Assembly (NCBI GenBank): GCA_021778845.1
Contig: JAJYBU010000012.1
Span: 1-64,000 of the forward strand
Source: Acidobacteriota bacterium
GTDB lineage: Bacteria > Acidobacteriota > Terriglobia > Terriglobales > Acidobacteriaceae
Length of the DNA: 64,000 bases
Direction of reading: 5' to 3'
The position numbers and the translations under genes were made by a program. The notes below the pieces were generated by a model. That model made no database searches. It was not told the DNA's origin and saw only the letters and a program-made list of their open reading frames with translations. Of the stretch, positions 40,131 through 49,257 are shown piece by piece; within the stretch, counting starts at the first letter, position 1, and every line of letters begins with the position of its first letter.

Positions 40131-40526
40131 ATGCCTGCCAAGCTTGAAAAATCCGACGCCGAGTGGCGCGCCCTGCTCACCCCCGAGCAGTATCACGTCC
40201 TCCGCGAGAAGGGCACCGAGCGTCCCTTCACTGGCGCGCTCACCAACAACCACGCCGACGGCTTCTACCACTGCGCAGCCTGCGACGCCCTCCTCTTCCA
40301 ATCCGACACCAAGTTCGAATCCGGCTGCGGCTGGCCCAGCTTCTTCGACACCATCGCCAGGGACGCCGTCGAGCTCCACGAAGACCGTTCCTTCGGCATG
40401 CATCGCATCGAAGTCACCTGCGCAGCCTGCGGCAGCCATCTCGGCCACGTCTTCCCCGACGGCCCCAACCCCACCGGCCAGCGCTACTGCATCAACTCTG
40501 CTTCCTTGAAGTTCGAGGACAAGTGA
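40131..40526 (+). CDS. msrB: Peptide-methionine (R)-S-oxide reductase
   Basis: [51 protein letters not shown]. Confidence 0.94.
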   Translation: MPAKLEKSDAEWRALLTPEQYHVLREKGTERPFTGALTNNHADGFYHCAACDALLFQSDTKFESGCGWPSFFDTIARDAVELHEDRSFGMHRIEVTCAACGSHLGHVFPDGPNPTGQRYCINSASLKFEDK

Positions 40527-40574
40527 GCGATGGCGAAGCAGTAGAGAGTAAGGAGTAAGTAGTAGAAAAGACAA

Positions 40575-40609
40575 AATGCCCCGACCTGCTCTAGGCAGAC
40601 CGGGGCATT
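40575..40609. terminator. Terminator-like hairpin between convergent msrB and rpmB
   Basis: AATGCCCCG...CGGGGCATT outer stem with inner CTGC-tctag-GCAG. Confidence 0.7.
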
Positions 40610-40695
40610 CTCATCACCGAAACAAGATACAAGGATGCAGCAGACCAGAGCGCTCAACCCAACCGCTCTACTCCTTGCTCATTACTCGCTACTGC

Positions 40696-40890
40696 TTAGC
40701 CCTTGATAACCTTGCCGCTCTTGATGCAGGTGGTGCAGACCCTGACTCGCTTGGTCCCGCCGCCCGACGGCGCAGCTGCCTTCACCGACTGTAGATTCGG
40801 GTTCCAGCGCCGGCGAGTTACGTTATTCGCGTGCGAGATGTTGTTACCAAACTGCGGCCCCTTGCCGCAAAGCTCACATACCTGTGCCAT
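40696..40890 (-). CDS. rpmB: 50S ribosomal protein L28
   Basis: [34 protein letters not shown]...[14 protein letters not shown]. Confidence 0.95.
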   Translation of the reverse strand: MAQVCELCGKGPQFGNNISHANNVTRRRWNPNLQSVKAAAPSGGGTKRVRVCTTCIKSGKVIKG

Positions 40891-40994
40891 GACATCACTC
40901 CAAAGATCAAAACTTATTCCGCAAACTTCCAGAGAACTCCACGTCATCAACGACCCTTGCTCGGTCTCGATATCCCAGACATCTACGGGGTGAG

Positions 40995-41071
40995 TGGTAG
41001 GCACGAGCGGATTCGAACCGCTGACCTCTACCGTGTCAAGGTAGCGCTCTAACCAACTGAGCTACGCGCCT
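40995..41071 (-). tRNA. tRNA-Val (GAC anticodon), CCA end encoded
   Basis: Minus strand AGGCGCG TA GCTC AGTTGGTTA GAGC G CTACC TTGACAC GGTAG AGGTC AGCGG TTCGAAT CCGCT CGTGCCT ACCA; all four stems pair and the loop anticodon is GAC. Confidence 0.95.
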
Positions 41072-41207
41072 CTGGTGCGTCGTTTCAGTGTATCTTGACT
41101 TTCACCCCCACCGCAACCTCTCCCGCCAGCAACAGCAGTCCGCTGTGATCCGAGGATCGAAGTTTCCCAAAACCCGACTTACAGGAAAGACTGGCCGTGC
41201 CGAAAAG

Positions 41208-41543
41208 CTAGAGGGTGCTGGAAGGCACACCGTACTTGAGCTTTGCTGCCTCGTCGCTCAGGACCCGCAAAGCCATTGGACCGCCGCCCTGCATGTCGCC
41301 ATGGGGAAAATAAAGCTCCCAGAACCGTTGATCTTGAGGATCTTGGTACAGGATTTCCCATCCGCTCGCAGCAAGAGCAATCCTTTGAAATCTGTTGGCA
41401 GTCAGTTGCCTAATCAGGACTGAGGCTTCATCTTCCACCATCCGCCCTTCGATCAGGGTCCAGGAGCCGACCAATTCGCTCGTGTCCTTGAAGCTAGTCA
41501 CTGTGTCCTCACTGGCTACTAGTCTACGATTCGCTAGGTTCAT
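41208..41543 (-). CDS. Imm27-like immunity protein (orphan)
   Basis: SELVGSWTLIEGRMVEDEASVLIRQLTANRFQRIALAASGWEILYQDPQDQRFWELYFPHGDMQGGGPMAL resembles Imm27 (remembered family pattern). Confidence 0.68.
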   Translation of the reverse strand: MNLANRRLVASEDTVTSFKDTSELVGSWTLIEGRMVEDEASVLIRQLTANRFQRIALAASGWEILYQDPQDQRFWELYFPHGDMQGGGPMALRVLSDEAAKLKYGVPSSTL

Positions 41544-41571
41544 GAAATACGATATTTTCGGCAACTCCGCC

Positions 41572-42150
41572 CTACCGCCCCGCCGCCACCCCCACCGGCT
41601 CCCCCACCCGCCGAATCACAATCCACGCATACTCCGCAGCCGACACCGGCGCCAGCCCGGCAATCGCCCACAGCAGCGCCGTCCGCAACTCTCCCAATCC
41701 CGACCGCGGAATCACCTCGCACGTCATCACCGTCAGCACGCCCAGAATCTGCACCAGCGTATTCAGTTTCCCCAGCTTGCTCGGCTCGAAGTTTCGCAGC
41801 GTATTGGTCGCGAACAGCAGCGTCGCAATCAGCAGAATCCCAATATCCCGGCTCAGCACCAGCACCGTCACATACCGCGGAATCGCCCCCACATGCGTCA
41901 GCACCACAAACATCGTGCTCAGCAGCAGCTTATCTGCGATCGGGTCCAGATACTGGCCCAGTTTGGTGCGTTGCTTCAGCGCCCTCGCCAGCAGCCCATC
42001 CAGCCCATCGCTCACCCCCGCCACCCACAGCAGCGCAAACGCCAGGCCCCAGTGCCGGTTCAGGATCGTAATCACCAGAAACGGCAGCACAAACAGCCGC
42101 AGCATCGTCAGCAGGTTGGGTGCAGCGCGAAATTGTCTTAATGCAGTCAC
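41572..42150 (-). CDS. pgsA: CDP-alcohol phosphatidyltransferase (PgsA-like)
   Basis: NLLTMLRLFVLPFLV; GVSDGLDGLLARALKQRTKLGQYLDPIADKLL. Confidence 0.9.
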   Translation of the reverse strand: MTALRQFRAAPNLLTMLRLFVLPFLVITILNRHWGLAFALLWVAGVSDGLDGLLARALKQRTKLGQYLDPIADKLLLSTMFVVLTHVGAIPRYVTVLVLSRDIGILLIATLLFATNTLRNFEPSKLGKLNTLVQILGVLTVMTCEVIPRSGLGELRTALLWAIAGLAPVSAAEYAWIVIRRVGEPVGVAAGR

Positions 42151-42336
42151 AAACGCTCAAAACCGCTGGGACGTCACGTCCGGGGATACGCCATGGTAGC
42201 CGATTTCCCCGTGCGAAACCCATCCCTCAATCTACGACCATTTTGGTCTTGCTTCCAGACCCGCAATTCCGTACACTGACTTTGGTGGAAGTCTGCGCGG
42301 CTTCTCTTCCGCGCCACATCCCCCCCGGATCCATCC

Positions 42337-42825
42337 ATGCTTAGGCTCACCAAAAAAGCGGACTACGGCCTCATGGCCCTCAAGTATCTTGCCGAGCAAG
42401 CCGTTCTCGCCGAGCAGGCCGGTGCCGACCTCAATCTCTCCGGTGCCCGCTCCGCAAAGGATATCGCCGAGGCTTACCATATTCCTCCGCAACTCCTCGC
42501 CAAGATCCTCCAGACCCTCGCCCGCGCCAACCTCCTCATCTCCCACGCCGGCACCAATGGCGGCTACGCTCTTGCCCGCCCCGCAGCCGACATCTCCACC
42601 TTTGAGGTCATCCGCGCCATCGACGGCCCGCTTTTCATCACCAGTTGCATCACCATTCACGGAGCCTGCGACCTCGCCGGCCACTGCACCATCAAAGAGC
42701 CGTTGCGCAAAGTCAACGACAGCATCACCACCCTGCTCTCAGGCATCAGTGTCGCCGATCTCATCGAACCCGCAGATCACCTCCCCGCGGCAATGGCCGG
42801 CGGCCTGGTCAACATCGAACGCTAG
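42337..42825 (+). CDS. Rrf2-family transcriptional regulator (IscR-like)
   Basis: MLRLTKKADYGLMALKYLAE...; three Cys in SCITIHGACDLAGHC; directly upstream of iscS. Confidence 0.92.
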   Translation: MLRLTKKADYGLMALKYLAEQAVLAEQAGADLNLSGARSAKDIAEAYHIPPQLLAKILQTLARANLLISHAGTNGGYALARPAADISTFEVIRAIDGPLFITSCITIHGACDLAGHCTIKEPLRKVNDSITTLLSGISVADLIEPADHLPAAMAGGLVNIER

Positions 42826-42919
42826 CACCATCGTTCTCAGCGCTTTCACAACAAACTGAGAACTGAAACTGAAAACTGAGCACAAGCGCACAGCGCGACA
42901 TTTTAGGAGCAAGAACATC

Positions 42920-44203
42920 ATGGCTGAAACCATCGGAATGAACGTCACCCAGTCGACCCACCCTCTCCCCCCCGGCGTCAAGCTGCCCATCTACATGGAC
43001 AACCACGCGACGACGCCGCTCGACCCGCGCGTTCTCGATGCCATGATGCCCTACCTCACAGGCATCTTTGGCAACGCGGCTTCGCGTAACCACTCCTTCG
43101 GCTGGGAAGCCGAGCAGGGCGTCGAGAAGGCTCGCGAGCAGATCGCACGTCTCATCGGCGCGACCGCCAAGGAAGTCATCTTCACCTCCGGCGCCACCGA
43201 GAGCACCAACCTCGCCATCAAGGGCGCGGCCGAGATGTACCGCGAGCGCGGCAACCACATCATCACCCAGGTCACCGAGCACAAGGCCACGCTCGACACC
43301 TGCAAGCGCCTCGAAAAGTCCGGCTTCCGCGTCACCTATCTCCCCGTCATGGCCGACGGCCTCATCGACCTCGAAGACCTCCAGCGCGCCATCGTCACCG
43401 ACGGCCCGGACAAGACCATCCTGGTCTCCATCATGTACGCCAACAACGAAATCGGCGTCGTTCAGCCCGTCCAGGCCATCGGCAAGCTCTGTCACGACAA
43501 CGGCATCATCTTCCACTGCGACGCCGTCCAGGCCGTCGGCAAGATCCCCGTCAACGTCCTCACCGACAACATTGATCTCATGTCCATCTCCGGCCACAAG
43601 CTCTACGGCCCCAAGGGCGTCGGTGCCCTCTACGTCCGTCGCCGCAACCCCCGCGTCCAGCTCGCCGAGCAGATCAACGGCGGCGGCCACGAGCGCGGCA
43701 TGCGCAGCGGCACCCTCAACGTCCCCGGCATCGTCGGCCTCGGTGCGGCATGCGAGATCTGCCAGAACGAGATGGCCGCCGAGTCTGCCCGCGAAGCCGA
43801 GCTCCGCGACTACCTCAAGAACAAGCTCGAGTCCGCCCTCGACTACGTCCAGGTCAACGGCAACATGGAGCACCATCTCCCCGGCAACCTCAACATGAGC
43901 TTCATCTACGTCGAAGGCGAGAGCCTCCTGATGGGCATCAACGACATCGCCGTCAGCTCCGGCAGCGCCTGCACCTCGGCCACCCTCGAGCCCAGCTACG
44001 TCCTCAAGGCCCTCGGCCTCGGCGACGACGTAGCCCACAGCTCCATCCGCTTCGGCCTCGGCCGCTTCAACACCAAAGCCGAAGTCGACTACGTAGCCGA
44101 CAAGATCATCGACGTAGTCCAACACCTCCGCGAGCTCAGCCCGCTCTACGAGATGGTCAAGGAAGGCATCGACCTCTCGAAGATCGAGTGGGCCGCCCAC
44201 TAA
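42920..44203 (+). CDS. iscS: Cysteine desulfurase IscS
   Basis: [54 protein letters not shown]. Confidence 0.95.
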   Translation: MAETIGMNVTQSTHPLPPGVKLPIYMDNHATTPLDPRVLDAMMPYLTGIFGNAASRNHSFGWEAEQGVEKAREQIARLIGATAKEVIFTSGATESTNLAIKGAAEMYRERGNHIITQVTEHKATLDTCKRLEKSGFRVTYLPVMADGLIDLEDLQRAIVTDGPDKTILVSIMYANNEIGVVQPVQAIGKLCHDNGIIFHCDAVQAVGKIPVNVLTDNIDLMSISGHKLYGPKGVGALYVRRRNPRVQLAEQINGGGHERGMRSGTLNVPGIVGLGAACEICQNEMAAESAREAELRDYLKNKLESALDYVQVNGNMEHHLPGNLNMSFIYVEGESLLMGINDIAVSSGSACTSATLEPSYVLKALGLGDDVAHSSIRFGLGRFNTKAEVDYVADKIIDVVQHLRELSPLYEMVKEGIDLSKIEWAAH

Positions 44204-44392
44204 GTTTGAGGGGCCTTCGCTGTTGAAGGGCCTGCGTCTCATCCGACGTCGTGTTTCTGATCGCCGTCATCCTGAGCGCAGCGAAGGATCTCAGTAATTC
44301 GGATTAGCAGCCGGCTTCAGCCCCGGCCAGGTTTCAACCGGCGCATCAAACCGCACCGGAGCATCATCAAAAGTACACGAGGGACACACATC

Positions 44393-44812
44393 ATGGCATA
44401 CAGCGAAAAGGTAGTCGATCACTACGAACATCCCCGCAACGTCGGCACGCTCGACAAGAGCTCTGCCGAAGTTGGAACCGGCCTCGTCGGCGCACCGGAG
44501 TGCGGCGACGTCATGCGCCTCCAGATCCGCGTCAATCCCGAGACGCAGGTCATCGAAGACGCCAAGTTCAAGACCTTCGGCTGCGGCTCGGCCATCGCCT
44601 CCAGCTCCCTCGCCACCGAGTGGGTCAAGGGCAAGACGGTCGCCGAGGCCCTTTCCATCTCCAACACCGACATCGTCAAGGAACTCTCCCTGCCGCCAGT
44701 AAAGATCCACTGCTCCGTGCTCGCCGAGGACGCCATCCGCGCCGCCATCGGCGACTGGAAGCAGAAGAACAACGTCGCCGAAGCATCCGCAGTAGCGGTC
44801 GCTGCTCACTAA
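44393..44812 (+). CDS. iscU: Fe-S cluster scaffold IscU
   Basis: MAYSEKVVDHYEHPRNVG; GAPECGDVMRLQI; FGCGSAIASSSLATEWVKGK; KIHCSVLAEDAI. Confidence 0.95.
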   Translation: MAYSEKVVDHYEHPRNVGTLDKSSAEVGTGLVGAPECGDVMRLQIRVNPETQVIEDAKFKTFGCGSAIASSSLATEWVKGKTVAEALSISNTDIVKELSLPPVKIHCSVLAEDAIRAAIGDWKQKNNVAEASAVAVAAH

Positions 44813-44875
44813 TCCTCCTTTCTCCCAAGGGGCCCCCCACCCATGACAGCCCCCGCTGCCATGGGTGGAATTCAC

Positions 44876-44995
44876 AAGCTTCAGCGCCAACGGCGCGACA
44901 TCTACCAGCCTGGGCCGAAGGCCTGGGTCCCCGCCCCCGGAAGCTCCGAGGGCTGAAAGCCCGGCATCAACATATTCGGGGCAACGCCCCGGGTC
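44876..44995. repeat. Cluster of REP-like palindromes between iscU and iscA
   Basis: GCGCCAACGGCGC, CTGGGCCGAAGGCCTGG, AGGGCTGAAAGCCC, CGGGGCAACGCCCCG in tandem. Confidence 0.75.
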
Positions 44996-45013
44996 ACCTC
45001 CTCAGGACCGCTT

Positions 45014-45511
45014 ATGTCCACGATCTCCATCTCGACCACCACCAGCCAGTCCATGAGCGCTCCCGCGCCCGACGCCAACAAGGATCCGCTCGCCGGCATG
45101 ACCCTGCTCACCGCCGAAGGCCAGCAACCCCGCGCCAAAGCCGCCATCGAGATCACGAAGAGCGCCCTCAAGCGCATCCGCATCGCAATGGCCAAGGAAG
45201 GCATCTCGCCCGACGCCGGCGGTCTCCGCGTAGGCATCCAGGGCGGAGGCTGCAGCGGCCTCAGCTACAACATCCGCTTCGACACCCAGCCCCGCGAACG
45301 CGACCGCACCTTCGTCTTCGGCGCCGGCATCGAAACACCCAACGACCCCAGCGGCGCCAAGCCCGTCCGCATCTTCGTCGACCCCAAATCCTTCCTCTAC
45401 CTGGCCGGCATGGTCCTCGACTTCGAAGAGACTCTCATGCGCCAGGGCTTCAACTTCATCAACCCCAACTCCACCAAATCCTGCGGTTGCGGCTCCTCCT
45501 TCTCCGCGTAA
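45014..45511 (+). CDS. iscA: Fe-S cluster assembly protein IscA/HesB family with N-terminal extension
   Basis: ITKSALKRIRIAMAKE...GGLRVGIQGGGCSGLSYNIRFD...NPNSTKSCGCGSSFS. Confidence 0.93.
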   Translation: MSTISISTTTSQSMSAPAPDANKDPLAGMTLLTAEGQQPRAKAAIEITKSALKRIRIAMAKEGISPDAGGLRVGIQGGGCSGLSYNIRFDTQPRERDRTFVFGAGIETPNDPSGAKPVRIFVDPKSFLYLAGMVLDFEETLMRQGFNFINPNSTKSCGCGSSFSA

Positions 45512-45573
45512 ATGGAGCTTTAGCCCTTGGTACTACTGTTTGACAACAGGCAGGATGGGCAATAACTTCATAG

Positions 45574-45643
45574 TTGAGATTCTGAGCGACTCAGTAATTG
45601 AGATTCGCCATGGCTCATAGGCGAAATGGCCTGTGTGCCATTT
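45574..45643 (+). promoter_or_regulatory. Candidate operator region of hicAB: direct repeats TTGAGATTC plus hairpin
   Basis: TTGAGATTC at 45574-45582 and 45598-45606; AAATGGC-ctgtgt-GCCATTT at 45624-45643. Confidence 0.45.
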
Positions 45644-45679
45644 TCTATTTGGAGCAACCAATAGGAATAGGGGAATCTC

Positions 45680-45871
45680 ATGAAGTATCGCGACATCGTC
45701 AAACGCATTGAGCAGGATGGCTGGTATTGGAAACGTACCAGTGGCAGTCACCACATTTACAAGCATCCAACAAAACCCGGAAACGTCATAGTCGCCTATC
45801 ATGGTGGCAAAGACATACCTGAGGGAACGGTAAAGAGTATTCTGAGGCAAGCCGGATTGGAGCAGGAGTAA
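45680..45871 (+). CDS. hicA: HicA-family toxin
   Basis: MKYRDIVKRIEQDGWYWKRTSGSHHIYKHPTKPGNVIVAYHGGKDIPEGTVKSILRQAGL, with conserved GSHHIYKH. Confidence 0.93.
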   Translation: MKYRDIVKRIEQDGWYWKRTSGSHHIYKHPTKPGNVIVAYHGGKDIPEGTVKSILRQAGLEQE

Positions 45872-45874
45872 GCG

Positions 45875-46093
45875 ATGCGCGACTATCTCGTCATCATTGA
45901 GCAAGGTAAAGACGGCGGCTGGGGAGCTTACGCCCCCGATCTACCTGGCCTCGGTGTAGCTGCTGAAACTCGCGAAGAGGTGGAGACTCTGATTCGCGAA
46001 GGCATCCGTATTTACATCGAAGAGCTGCGCACCGACGGTCTCCCCATCCCAGAGTCCAGCACCTTTGCCGAGCGCATCTCCGTAGCCGCCTAA
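45875..46093 (+). CDS. hicB: HicB-family antitoxin
   Basis: YLVIIEQGKDGGWGAYAPDLPGLGVAAETREEVETLIREGIRIYIEEL. Confidence 0.93.
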   Translation: MRDYLVIIEQGKDGGWGAYAPDLPGLGVAAETREEVETLIREGIRIYIEELRTDGLPIPESSTFAERISVAA

Positions 46094-46783
46094 CTACCGC
46101 ACCCCCGCCACCTGATCGCTCACCGGCAGGTGATACATGTGCGCCAGCATCTCTTCATACGTCTTCATCGGCGGCAGGAACACGCTCGCTCTCCGCGCAT
46201 CGAGCCCCTCCGGATCCTCCACCGCTACCATCGCCATCTTCCCGCCGACGACCTTGAACTGCGTTCCATAGCGCTGCAGCTTACCCTCGCCGATCAAGTC
46301 CTTATCCACCACCGTCGCCAGCGCCGACCCGTCGATCTTCCCCTCCCCCGCCAGCCTCTCCAGCCGCGGCAATAACGACACCTGCCACGCATGGTCCGGC
46401 GTATGCGTCAGCATCGCCATCGCGTCGTTCGACGCGTCATACCCCACCATCGCAATCGTCGGCCACCCATGCCGCGCCACAATCTCTTTCAACTCCGTCG
46501 TCAACTGCCGATCCACCTCCGCCGTCTTCGCCGTATACACCGGATGCCCCGTCCCCGCACCGCGAGCCGCCTGGTCGCTCGCATACATCGCGACCAGCTT
46601 CTCGCGCAGCGCCGCATCCGTCCCCGCACCATTGCGCTTGATTAACTCCGCCCGCCGCGCAGCCAGATCATTCCTCCACACCGCATCGGCGCCCGTCCCG
46701 GCAGCAGCCGTCGCCTGCGCCTTCGCTCCACTCGCCATCCCCAAACACAGCACGAGCAGCGCCCACACTCTCAGCATCTTCAT
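46094..46783 (-). CDS. DUF6624-like exported protein
   Basis: Signal peptide; ARHGWPTIAMVGYDASNDAMAMLTHTPDHAWQVSLLPRLERLAGEGKIDGSALATVVDKDLIGEGKLQRYGTQF. Confidence 0.65.
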   Translation of the reverse strand: MKMLRVWALLVLCLGMASGAKAQATAAAGTGADAVWRNDLAARRAELIKRNGAGTDAALREKLVAMYASDQAARGAGTGHPVYTAKTAEVDRQLTTELKEIVARHGWPTIAMVGYDASNDAMAMLTHTPDHAWQVSLLPRLERLAGEGKIDGSALATVVDKDLIGEGKLQRYGTQFKVVGGKMAMVAVEDPEGLDARRASVFLPPMKTYEEMLAHMYHLPVSDQVAGVR

Positions 46784-46929
46784 GCCCTTAAGTGTAAGCC
46801 CGCCCAATTGCTTCGGCGCAGCGCCTGATACATCTGCTCGCCGCCCCACCCAGGATTCTTCAGCCGTCTTTTTCCCGCTCCCCACGCCACCACCCACTTC
46901 GCCCTTAGCACAGCCAGCGTCGTTAGACC

Positions 46930-47188
46930 TGTCAAGCCCCCTCAACGGCACAAAACAGCCAGAACCCGCATAAACACTGGCGATTAAATCACTAACAACT
47001 TGGCATAGTTACCCCACCCAACCACGTACAATGGAAGTAGACCCAAAACCACCCTGCCCGGCAGCCGCCGGGCCTTCGTTTTTTAATCACTCACCGCGAG
47101 AATGGCGAAGCCGGACTACCACAAGTCCGGCCTCATCCCCATTCCCCTCAAGACTTTAGGCCCAAAAGTACCCCGGGGGGAGGCCCCC
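46930..47188 (+). promoter_or_regulatory. Composite leader element, copy B (upstream of hscB)
   Basis: TGTCAA 46930, GGCGATT 46979, TGGCATA 47001, TACAAT 47027, AAAAGTACCCCGGGGGGAGG near 47164. Confidence 0.72.
47056..47084 (+). terminator. Intrinsic terminator within leader copy B
   Basis: GCCCGGC-AGCC-GCCGGGC followed by CTTCG and TTTTTT. Confidence 0.7.
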
Positions 47189-47226
47189 ATGCCATCCAAC
47201 CCGCGCAGCGGGTACTCTAACAACAC

Positions 47227-47829
47227 ATGAGCCCCGACTACTTCACCCTCTTCTCCCTCCCGCAGCATCTCCACCTCGACCTCGCAGCCCTCGAGAAGGC
47301 CTTTTACGCCCAATCGCGCAAGCTCCACCCCGACCGCTTCGCCAGTCAGCCCCTCGAAGCCCAGCAGGCCGCGCTCGCCGCCAGTTCGCAGCTCAACGAC
47401 GCCTACCGCACCCTCCGCGACCCCATCCTCCGCACCGAATACCTGCTCTCCCTCCAGGGCATCCAGCTCGAAGAGCAATCCCGCGCCGCCACTGACCTTG
47501 CAAAGGCCAGCGGCATCACCAAAAAGCAAGTAGCTCCCCCCGACCTCCTCGAAGAAGCCTTCGAGCTCAACATGGCCCTCGAAGAGATGAAGATGGGCGG
47601 CGACGACCCTGACGCCCGCGAGCAACTCGAGATCGCGCGCGTTAAATTCACCGCCATGCTCACCGAAGCCCACGAGCAGCTCGAAGCCCTCTGGACCGCG
47701 TGGGACACTGCCGTAGACACCAGCAACGAAGCATCCAAAGACTCCGCCAAACAGGCCATGGTCGCTCTGCTCAACCGCCGCACCTACATCCGCAACCTCG
47801 TCCGGGACGTCATCGCCGCCCTCGAATAG
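47227..47829 (+). CDS. hscB: Fe-S co-chaperone HscB
   Basis: DYFTLFSLPQHLHLDLAALEKAFYAQSRKLHPDRFAS...LNDAYRTLRDPILRTEYLLSLQG. Confidence 0.94.
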   Translation: MSPDYFTLFSLPQHLHLDLAALEKAFYAQSRKLHPDRFASQPLEAQQAALAASSQLNDAYRTLRDPILRTEYLLSLQGIQLEEQSRAATDLAKASGITKKQVAPPDLLEEAFELNMALEEMKMGGDDPDAREQLEIARVKFTAMLTEAHEQLEALWTAWDTAVDTSNEASKDSAKQAMVALLNRRTYIRNLVRDVIAALE

Positions 47830-47902
47830 CCAGCTCTCACTTCCACCAGCCGCACCGCATCCATCACTCCCACCACCCATCCCAATCTGGTATCAAACAA
47901 CC

Positions 47903-48793
47903 ATGCGCCTGCTCTCCCGATCCATACATCTCGCGGCCGCCGTCCTCTCAGTGCTCGCATGCACCCGGATCCCAGCGCAACAAAACCCCGACTGGACCAC
48001 CCCTCTCACCCCATTCCGCATCGCCCCCAACCTCTACTACGTCGGCAGCCGAGACCTCGCCTCCTACCTCATCACCACCCCCGCCGGCGACATCCTCATC
48101 AACTCCAACCTCGCCTCCTCACCGCCACAGATCCGCCACAGCGTCGAGCAACTCGGCTTTCACTTCTCCGACATCAAGATCCTCCTCATCAGCCACGCCC
48201 ACTTCGACCACGCCGCCGGCAGCGCCGCGATCCTCCAACAAACGCACGCCCGCTACATGGTCATGGACGCCGACGTCTCCACCATCGAAACCGGTGGCCG
48301 CACCGACTTCGCCCACTTCACGACCTTCCCCCCAACCCGCGTCGACCGCATCCTCCACGACGGCAGCACCGTCCAACTCGGGGGCATCACCCTCACCGCG
48401 CACAAGACCGCCGGCCACACCCCTGGCTGCACCACCTGGACCATGCAGGTCATCGAAGACGGCAAGCCCCTCAACGTCGTGATCGTAGGCAGCGTCACCG
48501 CCCTCAGCGAATACCGCCTCGTCGCCACCCCCGGCCATCCCGCCTCCTACCCCGGCATCGCGCAGGACTTCGCACACACCTTCGACGTTCTCAACGCGCT
48601 CCCCTGCGACATCTTCCTCAGCTCACACGGCAGCTACTTCGACCTGCTCAGTAAGCTCGCGCGCATGAAGGCCGAAGGCTCCTCAGTCTGGATCGATTCC
48701 GCCGGCTACAAGCGCGCCATCGCTCAAAGCCGCGTCGACTTTGAAGCCGACCTCGCCCGCCAGCAAACCGCCGCCGCCCATCTCCACTCCTAG
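47903..48793 (+). CDS. Subclass B3 metallo-beta-lactamase
   Basis: Signal peptide; ISHAHFDHAAGSAAI, AGHTPGCTTWTM, LSSHGSYFDLLSK. Confidence 0.88.
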   Translation: MRLLSRSIHLAAAVLSVLACTRIPAQQNPDWTTPLTPFRIAPNLYYVGSRDLASYLITTPAGDILINSNLASSPPQIRHSVEQLGFHFSDIKILLISHAHFDHAAGSAAILQQTHARYMVMDADVSTIETGGRTDFAHFTTFPPTRVDRILHDGSTVQLGGITLTAHKTAGHTPGCTTWTMQVIEDGKPLNVVIVGSVTALSEYRLVATPGHPASYPGIAQDFAHTFDVLNALPCDIFLSSHGSYFDLLSKLARMKAEGSSVWIDSAGYKRAIAQSRVDFEADLARQQTAAAHLHS

Positions 48794-49257
48794 CGCCGCT
48801 TCAACCCCGCCAGATGATGCAGGTCATGTCCCGCCATCGTCTCCACGATCGTCCAGAGCGTCATCTCCCCGCGCTCCGGGTGCATCACGGCCTTACGCTT
48901 ATCTTCCTCGCTCATTGCACCGACAAACGCAACATTCCAGGCCCGCAACGCTTTGAAGGACTCCAACGCACCCTCCAGCGAGTACGCATCGTACATACGC
49001 GCCCACATATCCTGATCGAACGGCTGCATCATGCGCTCCCCCGCAAACGCCTGCCGCAGCCGAAAGCCAAATGCAATCTCGCAGTCTGCCAGGTGTGCCA
49101 CAATCTCCCGCACGCACCATTTCCCCGGCGCTGGCCGAGCCTCAATCTCCGCCGTACTCAACCCATCCAACACCAGCCCCAGCCGCCGTGGCGTCTCGGC
49201 CATCACCTTCGCGGCATCGCGTCCGCCCAACATCTCCGCATACGGATTCACGCTCAT
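48790..49257 (-). CDS. DinB family protein
   Basis: PAPGKWCVREIVAHLADCEIAFGFRLRQ; ETMAGHDLHHLAGLKR. Confidence 0.88.
   Translation of the reverse strand: MSVNPYAEMLGGRDAAKVMAETPRRLGLVLDGLSTAEIEARPAPGKWCVREIVAHLADCEIAFGFRLRQAFAGERMMQPFDQDMWARMYDAYSLEGALESFKALRAWNVAFVGAMSEEDKRKAVMHPERGEMTLWTIVETMAGHDLHHLAGLKRR

Noticed and set aside
42809-44242. 477-aa minus-strand ORF
   Set aside because: Entirely antisense to iscS; a high-GC shadow ORF.
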